Notes: a model not told the origin generated them from the letters alone. DNA of 11,078 nt from JBAXPV01 sp037132075 (GCA_037132075.1 JBAXPV010000066.1:1-11078); one strand, 5' to 3'; numbered from the stretch's first letter, positions 1 to 6,381 are shown. Translations and numbers: made by a program.

Positions 1-19
1 TTTTCAAACAGCTTACAAC

Positions 20-225
20 AAGTGTGCGCTGCATGACCCATGCAGGGCACACACACTTCGCTAAAACCAATGCTACGAATGTCAAAGATTGAAAATGATT
101 CCTGAAACTCCCCGCACCGGTTTTAGCAAAACCGTTGACCACGGAAAAGAAAATTCTTAACCCGTTTACATTCAAAATAATCGAGATCTCGAAAGCCACA
201 AAAACAAGTGGCTTTCGTTTTTTTT
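20..225 (+). other. Hairpin-rich, possibly transcribed leader or 3' end of a small RNA
   Basis: No reading frame of useful length is present. Three structures lie in order. The first is a hairpin with arms 22-35 and 39-52 (13 pairs, one G-G mismatch, loop ACC). The second is a 9-bp inverted repeat, GCTAAAACC at 60-68 and GGTTTTAGC at 119-127. The third is a perfect 12-bp palindrome TCGAGATCTCGA at 181-192, which runs into the terminator stem at 191. Nested pairing followed by a strong terminator is what a small structured RNA, or the trailer of a gene cut off at the left edge, would show. I do not recognise a known RNA family; it does not match tRNA or the 3' end of tmRNA. Transcription on this strand is inferred only from the terminator. 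Confidence 0.3.
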
Positions 226-228
226 GTA
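191..228 (+). terminator. Rho-independent terminator
   Basis: A perfect 9-bp stem, GAAAGCCAC (191-199) with GTGGCTTTC (208-216), encloses the 8-nt loop AAAAACAA and is followed by G and eight T's. The T-run lies on the + side, so it ends rightward transcription coming from the left edge of the window. It isolates the region upstream from the repeat array and genes that follow. Confidence 0.8.
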
Positions 229-330
229 AAAACCCGAAAAAAGAGTTTGATTGTGAAAAATGAATTTATAGCCTGGAAAAGGCACGTTTTTCACGATTTT
301 TTGACTTTTGGTGCTGAGCACCCCAAAAAG
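226..330. other. Intergenic stretch with two imperfect hairpins
   Basis: No gene is seen. GTGAAAAA (253-260) pairs with TTTTTCAC (287-294) around a small GCC/GGC stem (271-273 with 281-283). A second hairpin has GGTGC (310-314) and GCACC (318-322) at its tip, extended by TTTT (306-309) with AAAA (325-328). Neither is followed by a T-run on the + strand, so I do not call them terminators. The second abuts the first copy of the 10-bp motif at 331. Confidence 0.35.
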
Positions 331-331
331 C

Positions 332-463
332 TGCCAACAACTGCCAACAAGAATTTTACAGATGGAATAGATTATGTAAGGTAGTAATATTGAGTTATTT
401 ATAGTATTTATTAGTTATTATTATATTTCTGTGTTTTGTAATTCTTGTTGGCAGTTGTTGGCA
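332..463. repeat. Perfect 24-bp inverted repeat around an 84-bp AT-rich core
   Basis: The arms 332-355 and 440-463 are exact reverse complements, each made of two 10-bp motif copies plus four more bases (GAATT side inward). The identity stops sharply at both ends. The core 356-439 is nearly all A and T, rich in TTA and TAT. The arms could form a cruciform, be a double operator, or bound an invertible segment. Confidence 0.7.
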
Positions 464-481
464 TCAGGCATAAACGTACTT

Positions 482-547
482 CCAACAGCTGCCAACAGAC
501 TTATTTAAATGGCATATAATATATAATAGTTTGTTGGCAGCTGTTGG
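482..547. repeat. Second inverted repeat built from the 10-bp motif
   Basis: CCAACAGCTGCCAACA at 482-497 is the exact reverse complement of 532-547. Pairing continues inward past one G-T mismatch for three more bases (499-501 with 528-530). The intervening DNA, 502-527, is AT-rich. It repeats, on a smaller scale, the design of the inverted repeat at 332-463. Confidence 0.65.
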
Positions 548-721
548 CAGTAAACAAGTACTGTTGGCATCAAAATAGTGTACTTCCAACAACATAACAG
601 GCTAATATACTGCGGTTTAGTCATCTTGTTGGCAGCTGTGCATCAAAAACCCAAAAAAGAGACCCCAACGATCCATATTTTTTTTCATCATTAACAAATC
701 ATTCAATATAATGCCTTAATA

Positions 722-755
722 TTTGGTACTCATTGCCATTTTTATCATATCTTTA
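722..755 (+). promoter_or_regulatory. Possible Bacteroidota-type promoter for the gene at 775
   Basis: TATCTTTA at 748-755 matches the Bacteroides -7 consensus TAnnTTTG except for the last base, and TTTG at 722-725 could be the -33 element. The gap is 22 bp, one more than the usual 19-21. The predicted transcript would start only a dozen bases before the ATG at 775. The surroundings are very AT-rich, so chance matches are likely. Confidence 0.3.
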
Positions 756-774
756 TACAAATAATTAACAAGTT

Positions 775-1254
775 ATGGTAGAGCCAATTGTCGTTACACT
801 CGAGTTGCCAAGTTACCTCACGAAGTACCTGCTCAAAGTTTACGGTCCACAAACGCCAATAAAATTCAAACACCAATCACTTTATAACAGGTACCTTATC
901 CGTAAGGCAGGAATTAAACCCCGGGTCCCTACTCAAATTACGCTCAAATACAGGCCCAGCAAAATTGATGTTTGTGTACCGTTTAATCTCTGGAAAGACC
1001 CCAGGGTTTATAATTACCTCTCCAGGGAAGATCAGCAAGCCCTCCGGTTGGAAATTGCTTCCGACTTCAAAACAGATTATGTCACCTTCATTAAACTCAA
1101 AATGAAAGAAGGTTTGACCCGAAAAGATTCGACTCTTTTGTTCATGTTTCTCTATAATATTTCTGATCGTGACTACTCTTTTGATGCTATCTACCGACAT
1201 TTTTCAAGAATGCTGAATGATAGGCGGCTATGTTACTCAGAATCACCACTTTAA
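775..1254 (+). CDS. Small uncharacterised phage-type protein, possibly DNA-binding
   Basis: The 159-aa product begins at ATG 775 after an AT-rich leader with no clear ribosome-binding site. It is rich in K, R and aromatic residues and has no signal peptide or membrane segment. The N-terminal third (ELPSYLTKYLLKVYG, then KFKHQSLYNRYLIRKAG) looks like a small helical module. The C-terminal third (residues about 112-155, with RKDSTLLFMFLYNI and SFDAIYRHFSRMLNDRR) looks helical and basic and could be a helix-turn-helix. I recall similar small proteins from Bacteroidota prophages but know no function for them. It is the first gene after the 10-bp motif array, and the next gene starts 67 bp on, past an 18-bp direct repeat. 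A role in binding one of these repeat sets is a guess from position only. Confidence 0.55.
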   Translation: MVEPIVVTLELPSYLTKYLLKVYGPQTPIKFKHQSLYNRYLIRKAGIKPRVPTQITLKYRPSKIDVCVPFNLWKDPRVYNYLSREDQQALRLEIASDFKTDYVTFIKLKMKEGLTRKDSTLLFMFLYNISDRDYSFDAIYRHFSRMLNDRRLCYSESPL

Positions 1255-1267
1255 AAATGTTTCATAA

Positions 1268-1306
1268 TTAGCCCTCGAATTGTCCCATTTAGCCCTCGAA
1301 TTGTCC
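1268..1306. repeat. 18-bp direct repeat with 21-bp spacing, operator-like
   Basis: TTAGCCCTCGAATTGTCC occurs at 1268-1285 and again at 1289-1306, identical over 18 bp. The period of 21 bp is two helical turns, so both copies face the same side of the DNA. A degenerate third copy, CCCTAAATTGTCC, lies at 1330-1342, just inside the next coding sequence. The repeats fill the gap between two genes and sit where they could control the second one's transcription or translation. A simple tandem duplication with no function is the alternative. Confidence 0.6.
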
Positions 1307-1321
1307 TAAACTTTTTATCCC

Positions 1322-1771
1322 ATGACCATCCCTAAATTGTCCTATCTCAACCCGCAAGTATGCAAAGTTGAGATTCTTCCCACCATCGATGTCAACTCAA
1401 TTGTTGTTTCCGACGATGGCAATTCCGCCGCAGTGAACCTTAAATCCTCAAAAGTATGGTTCCCTATCTACGTCACCCCCGGTAAAACATCTTATGACGA
1501 AGAACAACTCGAGGACCAGGGAAATACTTACTTCAATCAGAAATTAGAGTTTCAGTACCCTGGCGAAGATGCTAACTCAATTGCCTACCTCAAAGACTTC
1601 AATAACTCGCGTTCTGTCATTAAGTTCACCTATTCCTCCGGTCTGGTGAAGCTTATTGGAACAGTTTTGAATCCCTGCACCATGCAAATCCATTTTTCTG
1701 CCGAAAAAGGTGTTCGCCTGGTCACACTTTCGCGCAAATCAACAACGCCTGCCATCAATTATACCCCGTAA
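1322..1771 (+). CDS. Probable virion-associated beta-rich protein
   Basis: The 149-aa protein starts at ATG 1322. It has many short alternating hydrophobic stretches (SIVVSDDG, KVWFPIYVTPG, SVIKFTYSSGLVKLIG) and almost no predicted helix, as in small phage neck, tube or decoration proteins. The segment around residues 96-125, with the pattern IKFTYSSG...LIGTVLNPCTMQI, resembles a module I recall from small structural proteins of Bacteroidota phages, where a strand, a turn and a 'G' strand are followed by a proline. No catalytic motif, signal peptide or membrane segment is seen. It lies just upstream of the protease and capsid genes, which fits a head-completion or neck role. A hairpin at 1797-1835 separates it from the protease. 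The function is not established from sequence. Confidence 0.5.
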   Translation: MTIPKLSYLNPQVCKVEILPTIDVNSIVVSDDGNSAAVNLKSSKVWFPIYVTPGKTSYDEEQLEDQGNTYFNQKLEFQYPGEDANSIAYLKDFNNSRSVIKFTYSSGLVKLIGTVLNPCTMQIHFSAEKGVRLVTLSRKSTTPAINYTP

Positions 1772-1796
1772 AGCCCCAAACTGAGAATATATTTAC

Positions 1797-1835
1797 CCGT
1801 TATGTACCTAAATCATATGTTTAGGTACACAACGG
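1797..1835. other. Long imperfect hairpin in the gap before the protease gene
   Basis: TGTACCTAAA (1803-1812) pairs perfectly with TTTAGGTACA (1820-1829) around the loop TCATATG. After one A-C mismatch the stem extends with CCGTT (1797-1801) and AACGG (1831-1835). No T-run follows on either strand, so a classical terminator is unlikely. It could be an operator, an mRNA-stabilising structure or an RNA-processing site. The rest of the gap, 1836-1929, shows no convincing promoter. Confidence 0.5.
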
Positions 1836-1929
1836 TAAGTTGTTAATATATACCGGCTTTTAAGTCCTTCCATATAGATTAGTGGTGTAGTAAAATTGTA
1901 TTCGCAATTGCTCACCAAATTTTCTACAA

Positions 1930-2820
1930 GTGGAATCATTATCAGAAGCCCTTTCCGCACGATGGTTAATCCACCGTTCAGAGGTTCTTAATTATCTCCC
2001 CATCCTGCTTTCCTTTTTAAATGGGAACACCATTAATGCCTCTGCCATTATTGGTGATCCCGGCAAGACAATGGTGTACTCCAAATCAGCCACCGGCTCT
2101 TTTGTGATTACTTCGGAGATCTCCAATATGGAGATTCCGGAAAACTCTATTGCCGTTATCCCAATTCAAGGGGTGATGCTCTCTTCCCGTACTCAGCAAC
2201 TCATGGATAATATCGCTGCCGCAGAAGCAAACCCTGCCTTCTCTTCGATATTGTTTTTTGTAAATACCCCCGGTGGGATGGTGTTTCTAACAGATGTCGC
2301 CGCTGCTGCTATTAAGAATTGCAAACTCCCAACGGTCGCCTTTATTCAAAACATGGCCGCTTCTGCTGGGATGTGGCTCACTTCAGCAATGACAACCCGG
2401 ATTGCCAGCAGTCGCATCGACCTCATTGGCTCCATTGGTGTGAAAACTTCTTTCATGGATCTCAATGGGTTTTTAAAAGACAAACTCAATATCACAGTCT
2501 ATGACCTCTATGCTACCAAAGCTACCCGAAAGGATGAAGAAGTCAGGGCTTTGCTTTCTGATCCATCAGATTCAAAGCCTTTCACCGATTACCTGGACCA
2601 TGTGAATGAAATATTTCACACGGCGATTCAGACAAATCTTGGCATCGATCCCAAATCAGAAGTTTTCTCCGGAGCAATTTATAATGCTGACCAGGCAAAA
2701 TCTTTTGGTCTGATCGATTCCATTGGAACCCTTGAAACAGCTATCGAAACAGCCTATCAACTTGGTATCAAATCTCAAATCAATTCTATCTCATCTCACC
2801 TTAATTCAAAACACAAATGA
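1930..2820 (+). CDS. S49 (SppA-like) serine peptidase, probable prohead protease
   Basis: Peptidases of family S49 in phage head operons mature the prohead by removing scaffold and capsid N-terminal regions. This 296-aa protein has the family's features. VNTPGGMVFL (111-120) is the oxyanion-side SPGG-like motif, and NMAASAGMW (141-149) carries the probable nucleophile Ser145. LIGSIGV (165-171) follows, then Lys197 in ATKATRKDE as the general base. The Ser-Lys spacing of 52 equals that of the Ser147/Lys199 pair known in Bacillus subtilis SppA. FSGAIYNADQAKSFGLIDSIG (246-266) is the usual C-terminal segment. No signal peptide or membrane helix is present, which favours a phage protease over a host SppA. 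The start is GTG 1930: the frame is closed at 1891 and no other standard start precedes the family-like N-terminus. Its stop overlaps the capsid start (ATGA), implying coupled translation. Confidence 0.9.
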   Translation: MESLSEALSARWLIHRSEVLNYLPILLSFLNGNTINASAIIGDPGKTMVYSKSATGSFVITSEISNMEIPENSIAVIPIQGVMLSSRTQQLMDNIAAAEANPAFSSILFFVNTPGGMVFLTDVAAAAIKNCKLPTVAFIQNMAASAGMWLTSAMTTRIASSRIDLIGSIGVKTSFMDLNGFLKDKLNITVYDLYATKATRKDEEVRALLSDPSDSKPFTDYLDHVNEIFHTAIQTNLGIDPKSEVFSGAIYNADQAKSFGLIDSIGTLETAIETAYQLGIKSQINSISSHLNSKHK

Positions 2821-4955
2821 AAAGACTCATGTCATTGGTGCTGACCCTGCTTGGGGTCGCACATTTCAGTGAAGTGGAAGGCAAAAAGGTCCTGACCGAA
2901 GAACAACGAACCCAGCTTGCGGATGCAATGTCTGAAGAATTTGCTGCTGACTTCGCGCTCAAACTTGCCGGGGAACCTGTTGTGGCTGTAGCTCCGATTG
3001 TTCCTGCCGGGGCTAATACGGATATTCCGGATGCTTCAGCCATCGCTGACCTTCAAACAACCATCGACGGCCTACAGGCAAAGCTGCTCTCTCAGGTAAA
3101 TGCCACTGCCCAGGTTAAAACTTCCCTGGCTAAGAAAATCTCAAGCCTTGAATCACAAATCGAAATCCTCTCCGCAATGGAAGAAGCAGATCCCAATCCT
3201 GCCGGGACAAACGGCTCAAATGTAAATGTTGATATCACTGCCAGTGAAACACATCTGTTTGCCCAGCAGGTTCCTTACATGGCTATCGACACCAAGCACA
3301 ACTATAACAAGCGTGCTTATGCTGCCATGATGTCCCGTCTTGGTGTGGACATTCCTTCGCCAAAGGCTTCTTCGATGGACTACGCTTCCCTGGGAACAGA
3401 CCTTGGAGATTTCTTCCGTATCCGCAAACAAGACAGTATCCAGTCTTTTTTAATCGGTCTTCCTTCGCTGGAAAACATCTTTCCGTTGGAATCTGATTAC
3501 CAGGACCAGGCTGTTTTGGTGAACATGTTCCTCAATGGTGACTTCTCTCAGAGTGACAACACCAACAGCACCTTTAGCAGTGTTGTAAAAGGTGGTTACA
3601 AGTTTGAGCCTGAGATCCTGAACATGTATCCTGTGATGTTTGCCCACCAGTTCACCGACCTCAAAGCCATCGAAAAGAGCTGGATCGGATACCTTAATAA
3701 AGAAGGCAGTTCAACCATGAAGATGTCATTCATTGAATACATCCTTGTGGAAACCGGCAAGAAACTGGCCAACGAACGTGAACTTCGCCGTGTAAACGGA
3801 ATCCGCGTTGATCCTTCTCTGAATGTCCCCGGTACTGCCATGGGCGCTGCCAACGGTCTACGTCAGTTTATCCGTAACCAGATCGGATTGTTTAAGATTC
3901 GCCCTTTTGAAATGGGTGAATGGACAGAAACTACCATTGCCGACCATGTCCGTATCGGAACTTCAAAAGTTCCTACCCCGGTTCGTGATACTGGCAACCT
4001 GAAACTCTATATGTCGGTGGATGCTTTTGCCGCTTATGTGAAGAACCTCGAGAGTCTTTATGGCACCAACATGGATTACAAACCCAATACAGGTTACATC
4101 AAGGAATATCCCAATGTTCCTATTGTGATCATCCCCAATTTTGGTGACAGCAAACGCCTTATCTGGACACTCTCTGGAAACATCTCCCTATTTGAAGACA
4201 AGCCAGGTGAAATGTTTCAGTTTTCTCTGGAACAACAGGACTGGACCCTTAAAGTCTGGTCGAACTGGAAAGAAAGCATCTGGGCTTACCTGGTTGGAAA
4301 GAAGTTTTCTTCGCTGGAAGAAATTCCACTGGATTACTCTACTCAGATGATCTTCTGCAATGACGTGGATTACGCTGCCAGTTATTTTATTCAGATTGCG
4401 GATGGAGATACCACACCATCCGTGGCACTTCACACCTGTCTGATCTCTGGACCAAACACAGCTCCCACGGTGATCACCAACATCGACAATGCCATTGTCG
4501 GAGTTCCAGTTACCATTCGCATCGGATCGAGTGTCAATCCTCCGACTATTGCCAAGAGTGGCGCCTTCTCCAGTCTTACTGCCCCCTGGGAGCCTTCACT
4601 GGGTGAATCCATCATCCTTGTAAAGAATGCTGCCAATAAGTTCATCGACATGGAGCGTATCCCGATCACTACTTCCTTTGTGGCGGTGGATGAAGACGAT
4701 GCCACGCCTGATGTTGCCGGTGGTACTGACTTTGTAACCAATGTCAACACTGTGGCCACAGCCATCACCGACCTTGAGAATGCCATCTACAACCGTATCT
4801 ATACCTTCTACGGGACAGGTGATGCCTTTGCTTCTACTATTGCCAATGCCGGCAATTTCTCACTTTCTGCCTCAATGACGCTTAGCGCTGGTCATTGGAT
4901 TAAGTTGCAGAAAAACAAGGTGGACGGTAAATTCTACGAGATCTCTCGCGGATAA
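2817..4955 (+). CDS. Major capsid protein with N-terminal scaffold-like region and two C-terminal beta domains
   Basis: This 712-aa protein follows the protease with a 4-nt overlap and would form the HK97-fold shell. Residues 1-140 look like a built-in scaffold: a helical start, an acidic A-rich stretch, and a likely coiled coil at about 80-122 (DLQTTIDGLQAKLL, SSLESQIEILSAM). The shell domain spans roughly 150-520, with GYKFEPEILNMYPVMFAHQF, a helix containing MSFIEYILVETGKKLANERE, and SLFEDKPGEMFQFSLEQQDW near its end. Residues about 533-616 and 630-712 are two copies of one beta-rich domain (IT-L/I-x-NAI, then a TIA-x-x-G motif), which also ends the next gene's product. The hydrophobic N-terminus (LMSLVLTLLGV) mimics a signal peptide, but a secreted capsid makes no sense. 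The length exceeds usual HK97-type proteins because of both extensions. Identification rests on context and overall pattern. Confidence 0.8.
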   Translation: MKRLMSLVLTLLGVAHFSEVEGKKVLTEEQRTQLADAMSEEFAADFALKLAGEPVVAVAPIVPAGANTDIPDASAIADLQTTIDGLQAKLLSQVNATAQVKTSLAKKISSLESQIEILSAMEEADPNPAGTNGSNVNVDITASETHLFAQQVPYMAIDTKHNYNKRAYAAMMSRLGVDIPSPKASSMDYASLGTDLGDFFRIRKQDSIQSFLIGLPSLENIFPLESDYQDQAVLVNMFLNGDFSQSDNTNSTFSSVVKGGYKFEPEILNMYPVMFAHQFTDLKAIEKSWIGYLNKEGSSTMKMSFIEYILVETGKKLANERELRRVNGIRVDPSLNVPGTAMGAANGLRQFIRNQIGLFKIRPFEMGEWTETTIADHVRIGTSKVPTPVRDTGNLKLYMSVDAFAAYVKNLESLYGTNMDYKPNTGYIKEYPNVPIVIIPNFGDSKRLIWTLSGNISLFEDKPGEMFQFSLEQQDWTLKVWSNWKESIWAYLVGKKFSSLEEIPLDYSTQMIFCNDVDYAASYFIQIADGDTTPSVALHTCLISGPNTAPTVITNIDNAIVGVPVTIRIGSSVNPPTIAKSGAFSSLTAPWEPSLGESIILVKNAANKFIDMERIPITTSFVAVDEDDATPDVAGGTDFVTNVNTVATAITDLENAIYNRIYTFYGTGDAFASTIANAGNFSLSASMTLSAGHWIKLQKNKVDGKFYEISRG

Positions 4956-4963
4956 GACCACCC

Positions 4964-4997
4964 ATAGAAGGGGCAGTGACCCTGCCCCTTCTATTTG
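4964..4997 (+). terminator. Terminator hairpin after the capsid gene
   Basis: A perfect 13-bp stem, ATAGAAGGGGCAG (4964-4976) with CTGCCCCTTCTAT (4982-4994), encloses the 5-nt loop TGACC and is followed by TTGTT. It starts 9 bases after the capsid stop codon. It would cut most transcripts here and so keep capsid output high relative to downstream genes. The short, broken T-run suggests partial read-through. Confidence 0.75.
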
Positions 4998-5035
4998 TTA
5001 AAATTCATTTCCAAACCCATTAAAATCCAAAATCC

Positions 5036-5854
5036 ATGTCATACGTTAAAGTTGATGTAAACAAACCCACTGCCCTGATGCCAGGCAATGGTGGTAATCT
5101 CAAGGACAAAGTGATCGTCTTTGATTGGAACGATGTCACTTCTGGTTATGTACGCGATGCTTCAGGTATCGTGATGCCAGGTTCTCTGATTTTCATCCCC
5201 GGTTCCTATGCGATTAAACTCTACGCTACCCAGGATTCAATCAAGAGTTCCGCAGAAAGCAGTGGAGATACCGATGCAGAAGGGATCATTCAAAATATTG
5301 ATTTCTCACACCCGGGAAACTTAAAAGAAATCAAAGAGTTCCAAACCTCATGGCTTGGAAAATCAATTGGTATTATCGTTGAAAAATGCAGCGATGGCTC
5401 CATGACGCTCTTCGGTTCCCCCTGTGCCCCCTTACGCCTTTCCCACAAAAACGAATGGGACAAGGACAAGAACGTGTCCACCATGTCGTTCAAGTCGGCT
5501 CAAAAAGGTCCGGGCTGGGCAGATTACCTTGGAACTGTCACCCTGGATGCTGTCAAAGGCACAGCAGCCGAAGCAGCCACCACGGTGAATGTAGCTTCCG
5601 GAAACGGAGAATATCAGCTTACTACCGGTGATGCTTCTGCAGCAGTAATCACAGACCTCTCCAACGCTGTTGACGGAGGTGTTTATACCCTCCTGGGTTC
5701 TGGCGGGGCATTCCCGTCCACAATAGTCAAAGGAGGAACATTCCTGCTTCACAACGGTACGACCTGGACGGCTTCAGCCGGAGCAAAACTCACGGTTAAG
5801 GCCTTTAAAAGTGATACCACGGTAACGACGCTGGTTGAAGTTAGCAGGGCCTAA
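5036..5854 (+). CDS. Capsid-adjacent virion structural protein with a C-terminal domain shared with the capsid protein
   Basis: The 272-aa protein starts at ATG 5036. Residues 1-170 are rich in strands and glycine, with VIVFDWNDV, RDASGIVMPGSLIFIPGS, FSHPGNLKEIKEFQTSWLGK and VEKCSDGSMTLFGSPCAPLRL. This pattern fits proteins I recall next to the capsid gene in Bacteroidota phages, possibly tube, cement or head-tail proteins; the exact role is unknown. Residues about 180-272 repeat the beta domain found twice at the end of the major capsid protein. Shared positions include IT-D-L-x-NA, YT-x-x-G-x-G-x-AF-x-STI, G-x-F-x-L, and a final EVSR-like ending (EISRG in the capsid). The gene lies between two strong terminators, so it is probably expressed as its own unit or by read-through. 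No signal peptide or enzyme motif is seen. Confidence 0.65.
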   Translation: MSYVKVDVNKPTALMPGNGGNLKDKVIVFDWNDVTSGYVRDASGIVMPGSLIFIPGSYAIKLYATQDSIKSSAESSGDTDAEGIIQNIDFSHPGNLKEIKEFQTSWLGKSIGIIVEKCSDGSMTLFGSPCAPLRLSHKNEWDKDKNVSTMSFKSAQKGPGWADYLGTVTLDAVKGTAAEAATTVNVASGNGEYQLTTGDASAAVITDLSNAVDGGVYTLLGSGGAFPSTIVKGGTFLLHNGTTWTASAGAKLTVKAFKSDTTVTTLVEVSRA

Positions 5855-5870
5855 CATTATCAGATCAATT

Positions 5871-5902
5871 AAATGGGCTGCCCACACCGGCAGCCCATTT
5901 TT
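5871..5902 (+). terminator. Terminator hairpin after the second structural gene
   Basis: A perfect 12-bp stem, AAATGGGCTGCC (5871-5882) with GGCAGCCCATTT (5889-5900), encloses the 6-nt loop CACACC and runs into TTTTT at 5898-5902. It begins 16 bases after the stop of the preceding gene. The next gene starts 50 bases later, so it needs read-through or a promoter in between. A TTTG at 5914-5917 and CACATTTG at 5932-5939 are there, but their spacing is poor for a Bacteroidota promoter. Confidence 0.8.
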
Positions 5903-5951
5903 CAGTCCTTTTCTTTGGGAAAATGCAATTGCACATTTGAAAAAACACAAA

Positions 5952-6371
5952 ATGATCAATTCAAAAGATTGCTTTTTAAAGTTTGGAGAGCCAACACTGT
6001 CCAACAAATGCCTGGAATTATGGGATGTGCCGGAACACCTTGAAATCGGTGTTCTGCCCAATAAAGTTTATTGCAATTCCTTATTGACAGGACCATTGGC
6101 CAGGGCATTTAACAACATCATTTCCCGCAATCTTTTGCCTCAGGTACTCAGCTGGGACGGATGCTTTAATATCCGGAAAATAAAAGGCAGTTCCCAAATG
6201 AGCTTGCACAGCTGGGGAATGGCAATCGATATCAATGCCAGCGGTAATGGCTTGGGTCAAAAACCTGCCATTAGCGGTGAACTGGTTCAGTGCTTCCTTG
6301 ATGCAGGTTTCGATTGGGGTGGAAATTTCAAACGGCTTGACGGGATGCATTTTCAACTGGCCCACTTTTAA
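5952..6371 (+). CDS. Zinc M15-family peptidase, probable endolysin
   Basis: Peptidases of family M15 cut peptide bridges of peptidoglycan and serve many phages as lysins or tail-associated lysozymes. From ATG 5952 the product is 139 aa, the size of a bare catalytic domain. The zinc-binding signature is intact: SLHSWGMAIDIN at 84-95 gives His86 and Asp93 (HxxGxAxD), and GMHFQL at 131-136 gives His133. FDWGGNF (120-126) precedes it as in family members. There is no signal peptide, so release would need a holin, or the protein may be part of the virion; no holin is seen. The frame is open back to a TTG at 5835, but that would start inside the previous gene and run across its terminator, so I reject it. 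Its place after the structural genes suits a lysin. Confidence 0.85.
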   Translation: MINSKDCFLKFGEPTLSNKCLELWDVPEHLEIGVLPNKVYCNSLLTGPLARAFNNIISRNLLPQVLSWDGCFNIRKIKGSSQMSLHSWGMAIDINASGNGLGQKPAISGELVQCFLDAGFDWGGNFKRLDGMHFQLAHF

Positions 6372-6381
6372 TCTTTTTCAT

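Larger units (their letters stand above)
331..645. repeat. Array of a 10-bp motif in alternating tandem pairs (iteron- or operator-like)
   Basis: Eleven copies of CTGCCAACAA or its complement TTGTTGGCAG, exact or with one or two changes, start at 331, 341, 445, 455, 479, 489, 531, 541, 561, 583 and 626; a shortened copy, CTGTGCATCA, is at 636. Most are head-to-tail pairs repeating every 10 bp, about one helical turn, so a protein could bind paired sites on one face of the DNA. Successive pairs alternate in orientation (331/341 one way, 445/455 the other, 479/489, then 531/541), which creates long inverted repeats. Between them the DNA is very AT-rich. The layout is what replication-origin iterons, a multi-site operator or recombinase arm sites look like. 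I cannot choose among these. The copies are too degenerate and irregularly spaced for CRISPR. Confidence 0.75.

Noticed and set aside
20..127. tRNA or tmRNA end
   Set aside because: There is no GGTTCGAATCC-type T-arm, no acceptor stem and no CCA; the hairpin loop is only three bases.
356..439. Promoter within the AT-rich core of the inverted repeat
   Set aside because: TATATTTC at 422-429 resembles a -7 box, but the nearest upstream TTG is 29 bp away, too far for a Bacteroidota promoter.
331..645. CRISPR array
   Set aside because: The repeated unit is only 10 bp, changes orientation, and has irregular spacers from 0 to about 94 bp.
2817..2880. Signal peptide or lipoprotein signal on the capsid protein
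   Set aside because: The first 17 residues are hydrophobic, but the gene is coupled to the prohead protease and encodes a capsid-like protein; no cleavage motif or lipobox cysteine follows.
4430..4786. 118-aa open frame on the - strand
   Set aside because: It is antisense to the capsid gene, which has clear coding character there; it is a shadow of regular codon use.
5432..5752. 106-aa open frame on the - strand
   Set aside because: It is antisense to the second structural gene and its product has no protein-like pattern.
5835..5951. Upstream extension of the M15 gene to TTG 5835
   Set aside because: It would begin inside the previous gene and be translated through a perfect terminator hairpin; the added 39 residues lie outside the enzyme domain.
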